Of a stretch of 64,000 nucleotides of DNA, positions 44,394 to 55,245 are shown piece by piece. Origin of the DNA: Gordonia polyisoprenivorans (GTDB taxonomy: Bacteria; Actinomycetota; Actinomycetes; Mycobacteriales; Mycobacteriaceae); contig NZ_CP072203.1 in the NCBI RefSeq assembly GCF_017654315.1, positions 5,270,001 through 5,334,000 of the forward strand, given 5' to 3'. Position numbers and translations under genes: made by a program. A model generated the notes under the pieces. The model was not told where the DNA came from. It saw only the letters and a list, made by a program, of their open reading frames with translations, and did no database searches. Positions within the stretch are counted from its first letter, which is position 1. Every line of letters begins with the position of its first letter.

Positions 44394-45521
44394 ATGACGA
44401 ACAAGATCCCCGACGACTTCGTCCCCGGCCTCGAGGGCGTCGTCGCCTTCACCACCGAGATCGCCGAGCCGGACAAGAACGGCGGCAACCTGCGCTACCG
44501 CGGAGTCGACATCGAGGATCTCGTCGAGAACAAGGTCACCTTCGCCGACGTGTGGGCGCTGCTCGTCGACGGTCGGTTCGGCGACGGTCTGCCACCCGCG
44601 GAACCCTTCCCGCTGCCCATCCACACCGGTGACGTCCGCGTCGACGTGCAGGCGGCGCTGGCGATGCTCGCCCCGATCTGGGGCTACCGGCCGCTGCTCG
44701 ACATCGACGACGCCACCGCCCGCGCGAACCTGGCGCGCGCGTCGGTGATGGCGCTGTCCTACGTCGCGCAGTCGGCGCGCGGCATTCACCAACCGGCCGT
44801 GCCCCAGCGCATCATCGACGAATGTGACACCGTCACAGCACGATTCATGACCCGGTGGAAGGGTGATCCGGACCCGAAGCACATCGCCGCGATCGACGCC
44901 TACTGGGTCGGAGCGGCCGAACACGGACTCAACGCATCGACGTTCACCGCCCGGGTGATCGCCAGTACCGGAGCCGATGTGGCAGCGGCGCTGTCCGGGG
45001 CGATCGGCGCGATGTCGGGACCGCTGCACGGTGGCGCACCGGCACGGGTGCTGCCGATGATCGAGGAGGTCGAGCGCACCGGCGACGCACGGGCGCTGGT
45101 CAAGGGCATCCTCGACCGCAAGGAGAAGCTGATGGGGTTCGGTCACCGGGTCTATCGCGCCGAGGACCCGCGAGCCCGCGTCCTGCGCCGCACCGCCCAA
45201 CAACTCGGGGTGCCCCGCTACGAGGTGGCCGCGGCACTGGAGCAGGCCGCACTCACCGAACTGCGCGAACGCCGCCCGGACCGCGCGATCGAGACCAACG
45301 TCGAGTTCTGGGCGGCGGTCATCCTCGACTACGCCGAGGTACCCACGCACATGATGCCCGCCATGTTCACCTGCGGCCGGACCGCGGGCTGGTGCGCACA
45401 CATCCTCGAGCAGAAGCAGCTCGGCAAACTCGTCCGCCCGGCCGCGCTCTACACCGGCGCCGCACCGCGGCGGCCCGAGGACGTCGAAGGCTGGGGTGAC
45501 GTGGTCAAACCCGGCCTCTGA
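44394..45521 (+). CDS. citA: Citrate synthase 2 (short type, CitA)
   Basis: 375 residues, lacking the N-terminal beta domain of Glt[21 protein letters not shown], then [37 protein letters not shown] and [18 protein letters not shown] match M. tuberculosis CitA (Rv0889c) closely. Catalytic His-His-Asp residues are all present. ATG at 44394; an in-frame GTG at 44382 is an alternative. Such proteins may act as citrate or 2-methylcitrate synthases. Confidence 0.93.
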   Translation: MTNKIPDDFVPGLEGVVAFTTEIAEPDKNGGNLRYRGVDIEDLVENKVTFADVWALLVDGRFGDGLPPAEPFPLPIHTGDVRVDVQAALAMLAPIWGYRPLLDIDDATARANLARASVMALSYVAQSARGIHQPAVPQRIIDECDTVTARFMTRWKGDPDPKHIAAIDAYWVGAAEHGLNASTFTARVIASTGADVAAALSGAIGAMSGPLHGGAPARVLPMIEEVERTGDARALVKGILDRKEKLMGFGHRVYRAEDPRARVLRRTAQQLGVPRYEVAAALEQAALTELRERRPDRAIETNVEFWAAVILDYAEVPTHMMPAMFTCGRTAGWCAHILEQKQLGKLVRPAALYTGAAPRRPEDVEGWGDVVKPGL

Positions 45522-45584
45522 CGGGCAGACTGGGTCGCGTGGCCGCGATCGTCGTGACCACTCGAACGGAAAGGACCCATCGAC

Positions 45585-45830
45585 ATGTCGAAGAACGCGA
45601 AGATCGCTCTCATCATCGTCGGCCTCGGGCTGATCGTGGCGCTACTGGTGTTCCTGAGGCGGGAGAAAACCCTCGTGGACGCGGCCACCGCGAAGATCGA
45701 GGAGACGATCGACGAGCTCGATCCCGCGGCCAAGGCCGCCGTCGTGGCGCGCCTGGGCATCGAGGTCAAGGACAAGGCGATCGAGGCCAAGGACATCGCC
45801 GTCGGCACCGCCAAGGGCCTCGCGGGCTGA
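45585..45830 (+). CDS. Small single-pass membrane protein
   Basis: 81 residues: [20 protein letters not shown], with a membrane helix at about 6-24, then a helical Ala/Lys/Asp-rich tail ([20 protein letters not shown]). ATG at 45585 with GGAAAGGA upstream. It follows citA by 63 bp on the same strand. No family known. It resembles short apolipoprotein-like anchors. Confidence 0.72.
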   Translation: MSKNAKIALIIVGLGLIVALLVFLRREKTLVDAATAKIEETIDELDPAAKAAVVARLGIEVKDKAIEAKDIAVGTAKGLAG

Positions 45831-45850
45831 CTTCGCCAAGCTGACGCTGC

Positions 45851-47437
45851 TCAGCCGATGTCGCGACGCCGGAACGAGAACCATCCGACCAGCACGAGCA
45901 CACCGGCGACGCACAGCATCACCACCACCGGCAGCCATCGCATCGGCTCCACCGGAACCAGCGGGACGTGGGTGAACGGCGAGAGGTCGTCGACCCACTG
46001 CGGCAGGTTGAACATCCCCGACAGCGGACCGAGGAGCAGGGCGACGACCACCACCGGCCACCCCAGGTGCACCAGCACGGGCGCCACCGCATAGAGCGCC
46101 ACCACCAGTGCGCCGATGACGAACATCGCCGGAAGCTGGACCGCGGCGATCTGCGCCTGCTGCGCGGCGGGCGTGGCCCAACCACCGCCGGCGATGCCGT
46201 TGCCGACGACGATGCACACCGCGGTGACGACCATCGCCGCCACCAGCCCGCCACCGGCGACGAGCGCGTAGGCCACGAAGTACCGACCACGCGCCGTCGG
46301 GGTCGCGAGCACGGCTTCGGCGCGGCCCGAGGCCTCCTCGGTGCGCATCCGTTCGGCGAGGGTGACCGCCCACGCGCCGGCCGCGACGGCGAGGATCGAG
46401 GTCATCGTCACCGCGAACACGGTGCTCAGAGCGATGCCGCCCAGACGTGCCGACAGTACGTCGGTGACCAGTTGATTCCCTTGTGCCAGTTGATTGACCG
46501 ACGGTCCCAAGAAACCGACGACGAGCGCGTACACACCGAGTCCACCGAGCCATGACCGAAGCAGCGGCGTCGAGGTCTGCGCGACCATTGCCTCCACGTT
46601 CAGCAGCCGGTCGGTGCCCGCGGGGCCGGGTCGCGGGGCGATGAGGCCGCCGCCGAAATCGCGATGGCCGGCCACCCAGCCCGCAGCGGCACCACAGCAG
46701 GCCAGCACCGCGAGGTCCGCCAGCAGCGGCCACACATTGTTGGCGCCGAACGGGTCCATCACCTGCGCCCAGCCGACCGGGCTGATCCAGCGCAGCCACC
46801 GCAGGTCGCCGGTGGCGTCCGGGATTCCGCGCAGCAGATAGCCGATGAGGACGACCGAGGCGCCGACGAGATTGCCGATGTGCCCGGTCGCGGCCACCTG
46901 CGCGGTCAGCAGTCCCACGCCGACCGCGGCGAGCGCGGTGCCGGCGTACTGGGCGAAGACGATGCCGACCGACGCGGCGTCCGCGCCGAAACCGAAGAGC
47001 ATCAACGACATCGGCGCCGCCACCACGATCCCGAACAGCGACGCCACACTGGCCGCCGCCGCGGTCGGCGCGAGCGGCCCGACCACCCCGGACCGGATCA
47101 GTTCGGCACGACCGAGCTCTTCCTCCCGGCGGGTCTGGCGCACCACCATCAACACCGTGCACACGCCGAGCGCGGCGATCATGAAAAGTCCTGCGCGCCA
47201 GACGGTTGCCGAGGCGACGGACTGGATATGCACGGTGTCGCCGAGCAGCAAACGGAAGGCGGCGTTGGCCCCCGGACCGGCCGCCAGCATGCGTCGTTTC
47301 TCCGGCGTTCCGTAGGCCGAGGCGATCGAGGCCGCCGTCGCCAGGTTGACCAACACGAAGATGACCACCGTGACCGGCGCCAGTATCCATTCGCGCCGCA
47401 GCGCCAGCCCGAACAGCAGCCGGTAGCCGGTGATCAC
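45851..47437 (-). CDS. ABC exporter permease, polyketide-antibiotic type
   Basis: 528 residues with about twelve membrane segments in two halves of six, as in the actinomycete ABC exporters that carry tetronasin-type antibiotics. The N-terminal RLLFGLALRREWILAPVTVV and internal RQTRREEELGRAELIRSGVV, with the related RMRTEEASGRAEAVLATPTA in the second half, are typical. GTG start overlapping the ATPase stop (47434-47437). Controlled by the TetR gene upstream. Confidence 0.9.
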   Translation of the reverse strand: MITGYRLLFGLALRREWILAPVTVVIFVLVNLATAASIASAYGTPEKRRMLAAGPGANAAFRLLLGDTVHIQSVASATVWRAGLFMIAALGVCTVLMVVRQTRREEELGRAELIRSGVVGPLAPTAAAASVASLFGIVVAAPMSLMLFGFGADAASVGIVFAQYAGTALAAVGVGLLTAQVAATGHIGNLVGASVVLIGYLLRGIPDATGDLRWLRWISPVGWAQVMDPFGANNVWPLLADLAVLACCGAAAGWVAGHRDFGGGLIAPRPGPAGTDRLLNVEAMVAQTSTPLLRSWLGGLGVYALVVGFLGPSVNQLAQGNQLVTDVLSARLGGIALSTVFAVTMTSILAVAAGAWAVTLAERMRTEEASGRAEAVLATPTARGRYFVAYALVAGGGLVAAMVVTAVCIVVGNGIAGGGWATPAAQQAQIAAVQLPAMFVIGALVVALYAVAPVLVHLGWPVVVVALLLGPLSGMFNLPQWVDDLSPFTHVPLVPVEPMRWLPVVVMLCVAGVLVLVGWFSFRRRDIG

Positions 47438-48372
47438 CGGGCTTCCAGACGTTCACCGTAGGCATGCAGGAACAATTCCTCCAGGCTCGGCGGGGTCACC
47501 GCCAGCGTACGCACGTCACGATCGGCCAGTTCCCTTGTCACCGCCACCAATCCGGTGTCATCGACGGTGAAGGTGACCTCGCCGTCGGCGCGCTGCTCGA
47601 AGTCGTGGACACCGGCCACCGCGGCCAGGTCGGCGGAGTCGCCGGCGACGGTCGCGGTCACCCGGGAGCGCCGCAGGTGCCGCAACTCGCGCAGCGCCCC
47701 GGACTGGACAGTGCGGCCATCCCGGATGATCGTCACTGTGTCGCAGAGCTGTTCGACCTCGGCGAGAATGTGACTCGACATCAGCACCGCCGATCCCTGT
47801 GCAGCACAATCCCGTACGCATTCGGTGAACTGATGGGTCATCAGCGGATCGAGTCCCGACGTGGGCTCGTCGAGGATGAGCAACTCCGTGTCGGCGGCCA
47901 GCGCGGCGATCAGGGCCACCTTCTGTCGATTGCCCTTGGAGTAGGTGGACGCCTTCTTCGTCGGATCGAGGTCGAAGCGATCGATGAGTTCGGCTCGGCG
48001 AGATGCCGATTCGGCTCGGATACCCCGCAGCGACAACAGCAGATCGATACATTGGCCGCCGGTCAGCTGCGGCCAGAGGTTAACATCCCCGGGTACGTAG
48101 GCCAGACGCGAATGGATCGCGACGGCGTCGGCGTGCGGGTCGGCGCCGAAGACGCGCACCGTGCCGCCCTCGTATCGGTAAAGCCCGAGCAGCACCCGGA
48201 TGGTTGTCGACTTCCCGGCGCCGTTGGGTCCGAGGAAACCCGCAACCTCACCGGGGCGCACCGTCAGGTCCAGTCCGTCGAGAACCCGGAAGGAGCCGAA
48301 ATGCTTTGTCAGCCCGGCAACATCGATCACCGGGTCGGGCGAGCCGACTCGGCCCTCAGGTGCATCGGTCAT
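47434..48372 (-). CDS. ABC transporter ATP-binding protein
   Basis: 312 residues. Walker A GPNGAGKSTTIRVLLGLYR, signature YSKGNRQKVALIAALA, Walker B LLILDEPTSGLDPLM and MSSHILAEVEQLCD are intact. A DrrA/CcmA-like C-terminal region ends SLEELFLHAYGERLEAR. Overlaps the permease and the TetR gene (ATGA each), so all three are one transcript. Confidence 0.94.
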   Translation of the reverse strand: MTDAPEGRVGSPDPVIDVAGLTKHFGSFRVLDGLDLTVRPGEVAGFLGPNGAGKSTTIRVLLGLYRYEGGTVRVFGADPHADAVAIHSRLAYVPGDVNLWPQLTGGQCIDLLLSLRGIRAESASRRAELIDRFDLDPTKKASTYSKGNRQKVALIAALAADTELLILDEPTSGLDPLMTHQFTECVRDCAAQGSAVLMSSHILAEVEQLCDTVTIIRDGRTVQSGALRELRHLRRSRVTATVAGDSADLAAVAGVHDFEQRADGEVTFTVDDTGLVAVTRELADRDVRTLAVTPPSLEELFLHAYGERLEAR

Positions 48373-49019
48373 CGTCGTCCTCCTGGTTTGTCGTCCTGAT
48401 GACGCAGCACGACGTCGAGTAGTGAGTCGTCGGCCATGACACCGTGGACCGCGAGTTCGGTCGCCGGGATCACCACCCGGTCGGTGTGCGAACGCAGGAT
48501 CGCCCCGGCATCCGACCAGTCCTCCGGCGGATTCATCACGAGGTCGACCAGCAGCGCGCCGAGGGACTGGGCGAGGAGATAGCGTGCTCGGGCCGCCTCG
48601 TCGCGGGAGGGTCTGATCGTCCCATCGGCGACGCCGGCCCGAAGGGTGACCTCGGCATCGGCGGCGAGCTGTTCGAGCAGCTCGCGCGCCATCCCTCCCC
48701 CGGCCTGCAGGCTCCGGATGAGGTAGACCATGCGCGGCCCCTGCTCCTCGAGCGTGTCCATCTGGGCCAGGATCGACGCGAAAGCCGGTGCACCCGGCGA
48801 TCTCTCGAGGCTCTCCCGATTCGCCTCACGGGTCTGGCGCAGCACGTGGGCGTCACATTCGCGACGCAACGCGTCCTTGCTCCCGAAATGGTGGATCACC
48901 AGACCCGGACTGACTCCCGCGGCCTCGGCGATCGCACGCACCGGGGCCCCGAAGCCGGACCGCGCGAATACCTCGATCGCGGTGTCGCGTAGACGGGCGC
49001 GGGTGGTGCGATCGTCCAC
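48369..49019 (-). CDS. TetR-family regulator of the ABC exporter
   Basis: 216 residues. HTH at about 5-50: RLRDTAIEVFARSGFGAPVR, then AIAEAAGVSPGLVIHHFGSK. A C-terminal TetR_C domain follows. GTG at 49017-49019 with ACGGGGAT upstream is chosen. The longest frame, starting at a GTG at 49061, would begin inside the operator repeats. First gene of the exporter operon and expected to repress itself through the tandem boxes just upstream. Confidence 0.88.
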   Translation of the reverse strand: MDDRTTRARLRDTAIEVFARSGFGAPVRAIAEAAGVSPGLVIHHFGSKDALRRECDAHVLRQTREANRESLERSPGAPAFASILAQMDTLEEQGPRMVYLIRSLQAGGGMARELLEQLAADAEVTLRAGVADGTIRPSRDEAARARYLLAQSLGALLVDLVMNPPEDWSDAGAILRSHTDRVVIPATELAVHGVMADDSLLDVVLRHQDDKPGGRR

Positions 49020-49042
49020 ATCCCCGTCAACACCACCCGGCG

Positions 49043-49089
49043 CTAAACGCTTGTTCAGCACACTAAACGTGCGTTCAGCACCGCGTCAA
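49043..49089 (-). promoter_or_regulatory. Tandem TetR operators overlapping a promoter
   Basis: Two 16-bp imperfect palindromes, CTAAACGCTTGTTCAG (49043-49058) and CTAAACGTGCGTTCAG (49063-49078), are centred 20 bp apart, two helical turns. On the minus strand TTGACG (49089 to 49084) and TAGTGT/TTAGTG near 49061-49066 form a -35/-10 pair with 17-18 bp spacing, covered by the second box. Confidence 0.75.
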
Positions 49090-49121
49090 GGACTCAGGGG
49101 ACCGGGGCGATCACCGCCGAG

Positions 49122-49706
49122 ATGCGGTTCACTGACTCCGTGGCCGTCACCGTGCATTGGATCCCGCTGGGTGCAGGCGGGCGGGTCGTCGCCCGGTCTG
49201 GCAGGCTCTATGAGCTCCTGTACGCGCGTCGGCATCGGTGTCCACGCCGACAACTCGTTCACGCGGCGCTCACCGTCGATCATGACGGTGAGCGGTGGGT
49301 GGTCGAACAGGCACCTGCCTGGGGCAACGGCCCGGGGGACCGCGGAGTGGTCGTGAACGGTCCCGTGGGACTCCGATCACTCGGGCGCTCGGCGCTCTTC
49401 CGTTACGAGGTGCGGTGTTGGCGCTCCGGGGTCATCGACGATCTCGGTTCTGCACTCGCCGACCATGTTGTCGCCGTGGCCGACGACGTCGCGGCGCTCA
49501 TCGTGGCGGCAGTAGCCGACGTGCCGGCACTCACGTGGGGGCGACGGCCTCCGGGGACTGCCGAGATGTGGAATTCCAACTCGGTTGCGGCCTGGCTGTT
49601 GGTCACGGCAGGCATCCTTGCGGCCGACGACACCGACGTCCCCGGCCTCCCCGCACATTGCCGCGCACCGGGCTGGGGTTCGGGCCTGGACGTCGCACGC
49701 CGATGA
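49122..49706 (+). CDS. Conserved protein of unknown function
   Basis: 194 residues, no signal or membrane helix. The segment TAEMWNSNSVAAWLLVTAGI with conserved Trp, and PAHCRAPGWGSGLDVARR at the end, recur in actinomycete proteins of this length. A permuted NlpC/P60 or DUF-type fold is possible but not shown. ATG at 49122 (a GTG at 49140 is the alternative). Divergent from the TetR gene. In a position where M. tuberculosis has small unannotated genes before serC. Confidence 0.7.
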   Translation: MRFTDSVAVTVHWIPLGAGGRVVARSGRLYELLYARRHRCPRRQLVHAALTVDHDGERWVVEQAPAWGNGPGDRGVVVNGPVGLRSLGRSALFRYEVRCWRSGVIDDLGSALADHVVAVADDVAALIVAAVADVPALTWGRRPPGTAEMWNSNSVAAWLLVTAGILAADDTDVPGLPAHCRAPGWGSGLDVARR

Positions 49707-49738
49707 CGCGAGTGCGAACCACAGGGCGTCTTCGATGA

Positions 49739-50938
<1,200 letters not shown>

Positions 50939-50961
50939 CCGACAAGCGCATACTCGATGAG

Positions 50962-51729
50962 GTGACCACCAGCCAGCCCAGTCATCTCGATCGCCGGCGA
51001 GCCGAATCCTTCGGTCCGGTCGCCGACGCCTACGACCGCTACCGGCCGCCGTTCCCGCCTGAGGTCATCGAGCGACTCCTGCCCGTCCCGGGCATGACGG
51101 TGCTCGACGTCGGCGCGGGCACCGGCATGGTCTCGGCGCCGATGGCCGCGGCCGGCGCGAACGTGCTCGCCGTCGAACCCGACCCACTGATGGCCGAGAA
51201 GGCCCGCGCGAAGGGCATCGTCGTCGAAGAGGCAACCTTCGAGGAATGGGACGCGCGCGGACGCACCTTCGATCTCGTGGTCTTCGCCCGCTCGTTCCAC
51301 TGGGTCGATCCGCAGGTCGCACTCGCCCGCATCCCCTCGCTGCTCAACCCCGACGGCCGCCTGGCCCTGCTGTGGAACCGCGCGGCGGCCGTCGAGCCCT
51401 CGGAGGCACGGATCCGCGAGATCTACCGGGAGGTGTGCGGCGCGGACGCGGTGCCGACCACCCGGGAGGCATCGCGCGCCGAGGACCGCGCGCACGAGTT
51501 GCTGACGAGCGCCGGACTCACGCCGACGATCGATCGATTCGCCGTGGAGACCCACGTGAGCACCGAGGATTACGTGAACCTGGCGTTCACCTATTCGCGC
51601 CAGCTCACCCTCGATGCGGACACCGCGGCGCGGTTGCGTTCCCGCCTCACCGAGTTCCTCGGTCCCGACGGGGTACGCGTGCGCAACAGCACCGTGGCGC
51701 TCGTGTGCCGAGTGCCCGCGGCAGCCTGA
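50962..51729 (+). CDS. Class I SAM-dependent methyltransferase
   Basis: 255 residues. SAM motif I VLDVGAGTGMVSAPMAAAGA, motif II VLAVEPDPLMAEKARAKG, and VVFARSFHWVDPQVALARI place it in the methyltransferase type 11 group that alkylates small molecules. GTG start at 50962. It begins 23 bp after serC and is probably co-transcribed; the substrate is unknown. Confidence 0.85.
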   Translation: MTTSQPSHLDRRRAESFGPVADAYDRYRPPFPPEVIERLLPVPGMTVLDVGAGTGMVSAPMAAAGANVLAVEPDPLMAEKARAKGIVVEEATFEEWDARGRTFDLVVFARSFHWVDPQVALARIPSLLNPDGRLALLWNRAAAVEPSEARIREIYREVCGADAVPTTREASRAEDRAHELLTSAGLTPTIDRFAVETHVSTEDYVNLAFTYSRQLTLDADTAARLRSRLTEFLGPDGVRVRNSTVALVCRVPAAA

Positions 51730-51928
51730 CCGAGCGGGCCCACACGCTACGCTGGAGCACATACGTCCCATCCGACGCATGGGTCACGTCCGCCACTGTC
51801 GGGCTGAACTGCGCGTTTCCGCCGTACCGCCGAGCGACTCCGGCCCGCGTGTCCGGCCCGATCCGCGACGTTCGGTGGTCTAACCTGGCCACAATGCCCG
51901 CACTCGTGGTCAACCGGAGGAGGAGCAG
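51730..51928 (+). promoter_or_regulatory. Leader region of sepH
   Basis: 199-bp gap before sepH. TCTAACCTGG around 51883-51893 gives a TAACCT -10-like word about 40 bp before the ATG, and GGAGGAGGAGC just upstream is a strong ribosome site. Nothing else is apparent in it. Confidence 0.4.
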
Positions 51929-52984
51929 ATGCGTGAACTTCGAGTGGTCGGTGTGGACGCCGGCGGCTCCCGAGTCATCTGCCAAGACGTCGAGTCGGGT
52001 GAGAAGTTCTCCATCGCCGCCGATGAACGCCTCCGCGCCGCCGCCCGCGGCGACCTGTCCCGCCTCGGACAGATCGAGATCGAGATGACCAGCTCGCTGC
52101 GGCCACGCGAGATCCAGTCCCGCATCCGGGCCGGCGCCACCGTCGCCGAGGTCGCCGCCATCGCCGGGGTCAGCACCGACAAGATCGAACGATTCGCCCA
52201 CCCGGTACTGCTCGAACGCAGCCGGGCCGCCGAACTCGCCGCGCTGGCACATCCCCTGCGTCACGACGGACCCTCGGAACTCACCCTCGGCGACGTCACC
52301 ACCGAGGGGCTCGTCGCATTCGGACAGAATCCGTCGGAGGCGACGTGGGACGCCTGGAAGGGCGAGGACGGCTATTGGGCGGTGCAGATCGCCTGGCAGG
52401 TCGGCCACACCGAGCATCGTGCGCACTGGCGGTATCACCCCGGTGCGCACGGCGGAACCGCCGACCCGCTCGACGACCTCGCCGAGGAACTGACCCACCC
52501 GGAACTGATCGAGCCGCGCCGGCGCCTGACACCCGTGGCGACCCCGGTCATCACGCCGGTTCCCGCGCCCGTCGTCGACGTCGACGATGCGGGCCGCGAG
52601 CAGGTCACCCTCGACGCCGACTCGATCATCGGCGCCCAGCGCAGCCGCCACGATCCCGCGCATGCCCCCTTCGACGAGCACGGCACCTACGCACTGGACT
52701 TCGACTCCGCAGACCCGAACGGCACAGACCAGCACGGGCGTCACCGCGACGACGTCGACGACCTCACCGAACCCTCGGCGACCCCCGGCGACGTCGCGGC
52801 GGCCGAGGACGCCGACAGCCACGCCGACGACGCCGACAGCACCGACGACTCGGCGCACGACACCGAGGACGCACCGCCCGCACCGACCCCGGTCAATGCG
52901 CAGCGTCGGCGCAAGTCACGCAAACCACCGGTACCTGCCTGGGAGGACGTCCTGCTGGGTGTCCGTAGCAATCCGAACAGCTGA
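51929..52984 (+). CDS. sepH: Septation protein SepH
   Basis: 351 residues. The N-terminal DUF3071 region (MRELRVVGVDAGGSRVICQD) precedes a helix-turn-helix (RIRAGATVAEVAAIAGVSTD), then DGYWAVQIAWQVGHTEHRAH. A long acidic, low-complexity linker (about 215-325) follows, and a basic C-terminal motif KSRKPPVPAWEDVLLG ends it. SepH proteins bind FtsZ and promote its assembly at septa in actinomycetes. Excellent ribosome site at 51918-51926. Matches Rv0883c by position next to serC. Confidence 0.9.
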   Translation: MRELRVVGVDAGGSRVICQDVESGEKFSIAADERLRAAARGDLSRLGQIEIEMTSSLRPREIQSRIRAGATVAEVAAIAGVSTDKIERFAHPVLLERSRAAELAALAHPLRHDGPSELTLGDVTTEGLVAFGQNPSEATWDAWKGEDGYWAVQIAWQVGHTEHRAHWRYHPGAHGGTADPLDDLAEELTHPELIEPRRRLTPVATPVITPVPAPVVDVDDAGREQVTLDADSIIGAQRSRHDPAHAPFDEHGTYALDFDSADPNGTDQHGRHRDDVDDLTEPSATPGDVAAAEDADSHADDADSTDDSAHDTEDAPPAPTPVNAQRRRKSRKPPVPAWEDVLLGVRSNPNS

Positions 52985-52992
52985 GGGGGACG

Positions 52993-53778
52993 ATGTCGGC
53001 GCGCGCAGTCACACTCTGGTTCATCGATACCGATGATCCTGCGCGAGTGATTCGTGACGGAGTCACCAACGACGTGACCGCTGCCGGACGCCTGGCGTCG
53101 GCGATCTACGGCGACAGCGTCCTGCTGCCGATGGTCGACACCGACCTGGCGTCGGCGGTGGGTGCGACGGACTCGCACGTCTACGCCGGTTATTACGGAC
53201 CGCTGACCGTGTTGTCGTGCTCGTTGTTCGCCACCGAGCGGCCCAGCACACTCACGCGGACGATTGCGTCGATCCAGCGCAGTGCCGCGGCCACGGTGCT
53301 CTACACCGATCCGGCCACCGGAACCGGCGCCTTCGCCCGATGGGAGAACGGCGAACTGCGCCGCTCGTTCTCGGCGACCCCGGTGGACTACTTCGAGGAC
53401 GAGGGCGTCCCCTTCGGATTCGAGGGACCGTTCTGGGGCGGCGAACATCCGCTGCGCTACGCCGACGGGGTGGCCCCCGATCCGCTGGCCCTGCCGTTTC
53501 ACCCGCAGCAACTCGCCGAGGAATCCAACCGGGCCTGGCTCGGCTTCCGCTTCACCCATCCCCTCGCGCCGACCGACTCCGATCCGGCCCGAATCCCGGT
53601 GACCGCGTTCGCCATTCATCCGGCGGACTACCAACCGACGAGCGAGGACATCGAGCGCTACCACGCCGCGTCACGTGCGCGGGTGACACCATCCCCGACG
53701 CCCGACGAGCAGGCCGCTGATGAACCGAAGCGCGGCCGTGGCCGTCTGGCTCGATACTTCGGTTTCGGCGGATCCTGA
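52993..53778 (+). CDS. DUF6928-family protein
   Basis: 261 residues: AVTLWFIDTDDPARVIRDG at the start, GYYGPLTVLSCSLFATERPS in the middle, WGGEHPLRYADGVAPDPLAL, and a basic tail. No catalytic motif or signal peptide. It begins 8 bp after sepH and is likely co-expressed. Function unknown. Confidence 0.78.
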   Translation: MSARAVTLWFIDTDDPARVIRDGVTNDVTAAGRLASAIYGDSVLLPMVDTDLASAVGATDSHVYAGYYGPLTVLSCSLFATERPSTLTRTIASIQRSAAATVLYTDPATGTGAFARWENGELRRSFSATPVDYFEDEGVPFGFEGPFWGGEHPLRYADGVAPDPLALPFHPQQLAEESNRAWLGFRFTHPLAPTDSDPARIPVTAFAIHPADYQPTSEDIERYHAASRARVTPSPTPDEQAADEPKRGRGRLARYFGFGGS

Positions 53779-53828
53779 CACCTCGGTCACCGCAACGGCT
53801 TTCGCTGTCGCCACGACATGGCGAGTCG

Positions 53829-54215
53829 CTACGACATGGCGAACAGGGCGATTCCCGAACCGACCCCGGCGAGCAGCCCGGTGAGCGCACCCCACACGAT
53901 CCACCGCCACACCGGGCGAAACCTGAAGTCCCACAACGTCCACGCACTCGCCGGCGCCAGTACGAAGATGGCGACGAGACCGACGCCGTGCGCGAGCGAC
54001 TCGGCCAGACTGTAGACCCCGACGGTCACCAGGGAGCAGAAGGCCACGGCCACCGCGCTGACGAGCAGCCCGAGTGTCCACGGCGTCGGCTCGTGGCGGC
54101 GCCACGGCTCGAGGTCGGCGCCGTCGGCCGACCCAGCGATCACCCGCTGCGCCTCCGGGATGTACATCGTCCACGCGGGGGTGCGGTCGGTGGTGCGCTC
54201 ACCCGAATCGCTCAT
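53829..54215 (-). CDS. Membrane protein, Rv0882/DUF2537-like
   Basis: 128 residues. A hydrophilic N-terminus (TPAWTMYIPEAQRVIAGSAD) is followed by three membrane helices at about 48-68, 73-91 and 103-125 (LAHGVGLVAIFVLAPASAWT; WGALTGLLAGVGSGIALFAM). The ATG at 54213-54215 overlaps the methyltransferase stop as ATGA. The pair and order match Rv0881-Rv0882. Function unknown. Confidence 0.78.
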   Translation of the reverse strand: MSDSGERTTDRTPAWTMYIPEAQRVIAGSADGADLEPWRRHEPTPWTLGLLVSAVAVAFCSLVTVGVYSLAESLAHGVGLVAIFVLAPASAWTLWDFRFRPVWRWIVWGALTGLLAGVGSGIALFAMS

Positions 54216-55153
54216 TGCCCCATCGTGCCCGACCGGACGCGCTCGTAGAAGGCAATCGCCGCCGCGGTGGCGACATTGAGTGAGTCGGTGCCCCGACTCA
54301 TCGGGATCCGGGCCTGCACATGGGTGGCGCGCATGGTGGCCCTGGCCAGTCCCGGGCCCTCGGCGCCGACGAGGAACGCGACGCGCTCGGCGTCCACCAC
54401 CTCGGCCAGCACCGCGGCCTGCGGGTCCGGGGTCAGCGACACCGTGGTGAAACCGTGCCGGTGCACGTCGTCGAGCCCCGCGGGCCACTGGTCGAACTGC
54501 GCGGACGGCACCAGCAGGGCGTGCCCCATCGACACCCGCACGCTGCGCCGATAGAGCGGATCGGCACAACCCGACCCGAACAGGACGGCATCGACACCGA
54601 GCCCCGCGGCATTGCGGAAGATCGACCCGATGTTCTCGTGGTCGTTGACGCCTTCGAGGATCGCCACTGTCCGCGCGCCGGCGAGCACCTCATCGACCTG
54701 CAGCACCGGCGGCCGTCGGGCCACACTCAGGACACCGCGATTGAGGTGGAAACCGACGACCTCGGCCATCACCTCGGCAGTCGCCCGGTAGAACGGGACG
54801 GCGGGGTCGGTGTTCCCTGCCCCAGTGTCATCCGGCCCGACCACCCGCACATCGTCGGCGAGTTCGTCGAGTCGCCGCGAAACCCCGAGGAAGGCGTGCG
54901 GGGTGAAGCGGGAGGCGATCATCCGTTGGGCAACGAGGACGCCCTCGGCGATGACCAGACCCCGGCCTCGCCGGCCGCCGGGCAGAGCGGGCAGATCCGG
55001 GCGCCGGTCGACCGAGTTGAGGTCGCGGAAGTCGTCGACCCGCTCGTCGGCGGGATCGTCGATGTCGATCACCCGCACCGGCAGGCGGTCGGTCGGCGCG
55101 GGGCTCGAGGGGACAGGGTTGGGGGGCACGGAAGGGGAAGGCGCGTCGGACAC
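54212..55153 (-). CDS. TrmH/SpoU-family RNA methyltransferase
   Basis: 313 residues. A N-terminal RNA-binding region is followed by a SPOUT methyltransferase knot: NIGSIFRNAAGLGVDAVLFG, then AFLVGAEGPGLARATM and IPMSRGTDSLNVATAAAIAF. It adds 2'-O-methyl groups to rRNA or tRNA ribose; the target is not determinable. GTG at 55151-55153. It matches Rv0881 in context, next to the Rv0882-like protein and the Rv0880-like MarR. Confidence 0.92.
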   Translation of the reverse strand: MSDAPSPSVPPNPVPSSPAPTDRLPVRVIDIDDPADERVDDFRDLNSVDRRPDLPALPGGRRGRGLVIAEGVLVAQRMIASRFTPHAFLGVSRRLDELADDVRVVGPDDTGAGNTDPAVPFYRATAEVMAEVVGFHLNRGVLSVARRPPVLQVDEVLAGARTVAILEGVNDHENIGSIFRNAAGLGVDAVLFGSGCADPLYRRSVRVSMGHALLVPSAQFDQWPAGLDDVHRHGFTTVSLTPDPQAAVLAEVVDAERVAFLVGAEGPGLARATMRATHVQARIPMSRGTDSLNVATAAAIAFYERVRSGTMGQ

Positions 55154-55245
55154 AACCAGTCAGTCTGCCAAAGCCGCAGCCGGGGGCACTCGCCGATTCG
55201 AACCCGACGGGCCCGGTGACGAGTCCGGTATGACAACGTGGAGTC

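Noticed and set aside
43485..45401. 638-codon frame extending pdxH upstream
   Set aside because: The part beyond 44234 is antisense to citA and lacks family similarity. The PdxH frame starts properly at the GTG with AGGA upstream.
53808..53838. Terminator hairpin after the DUF6928 gene
   Set aside because: The ACGACATGGCGA words there form a direct repeat rather than a stable stem, so no terminator is claimed.
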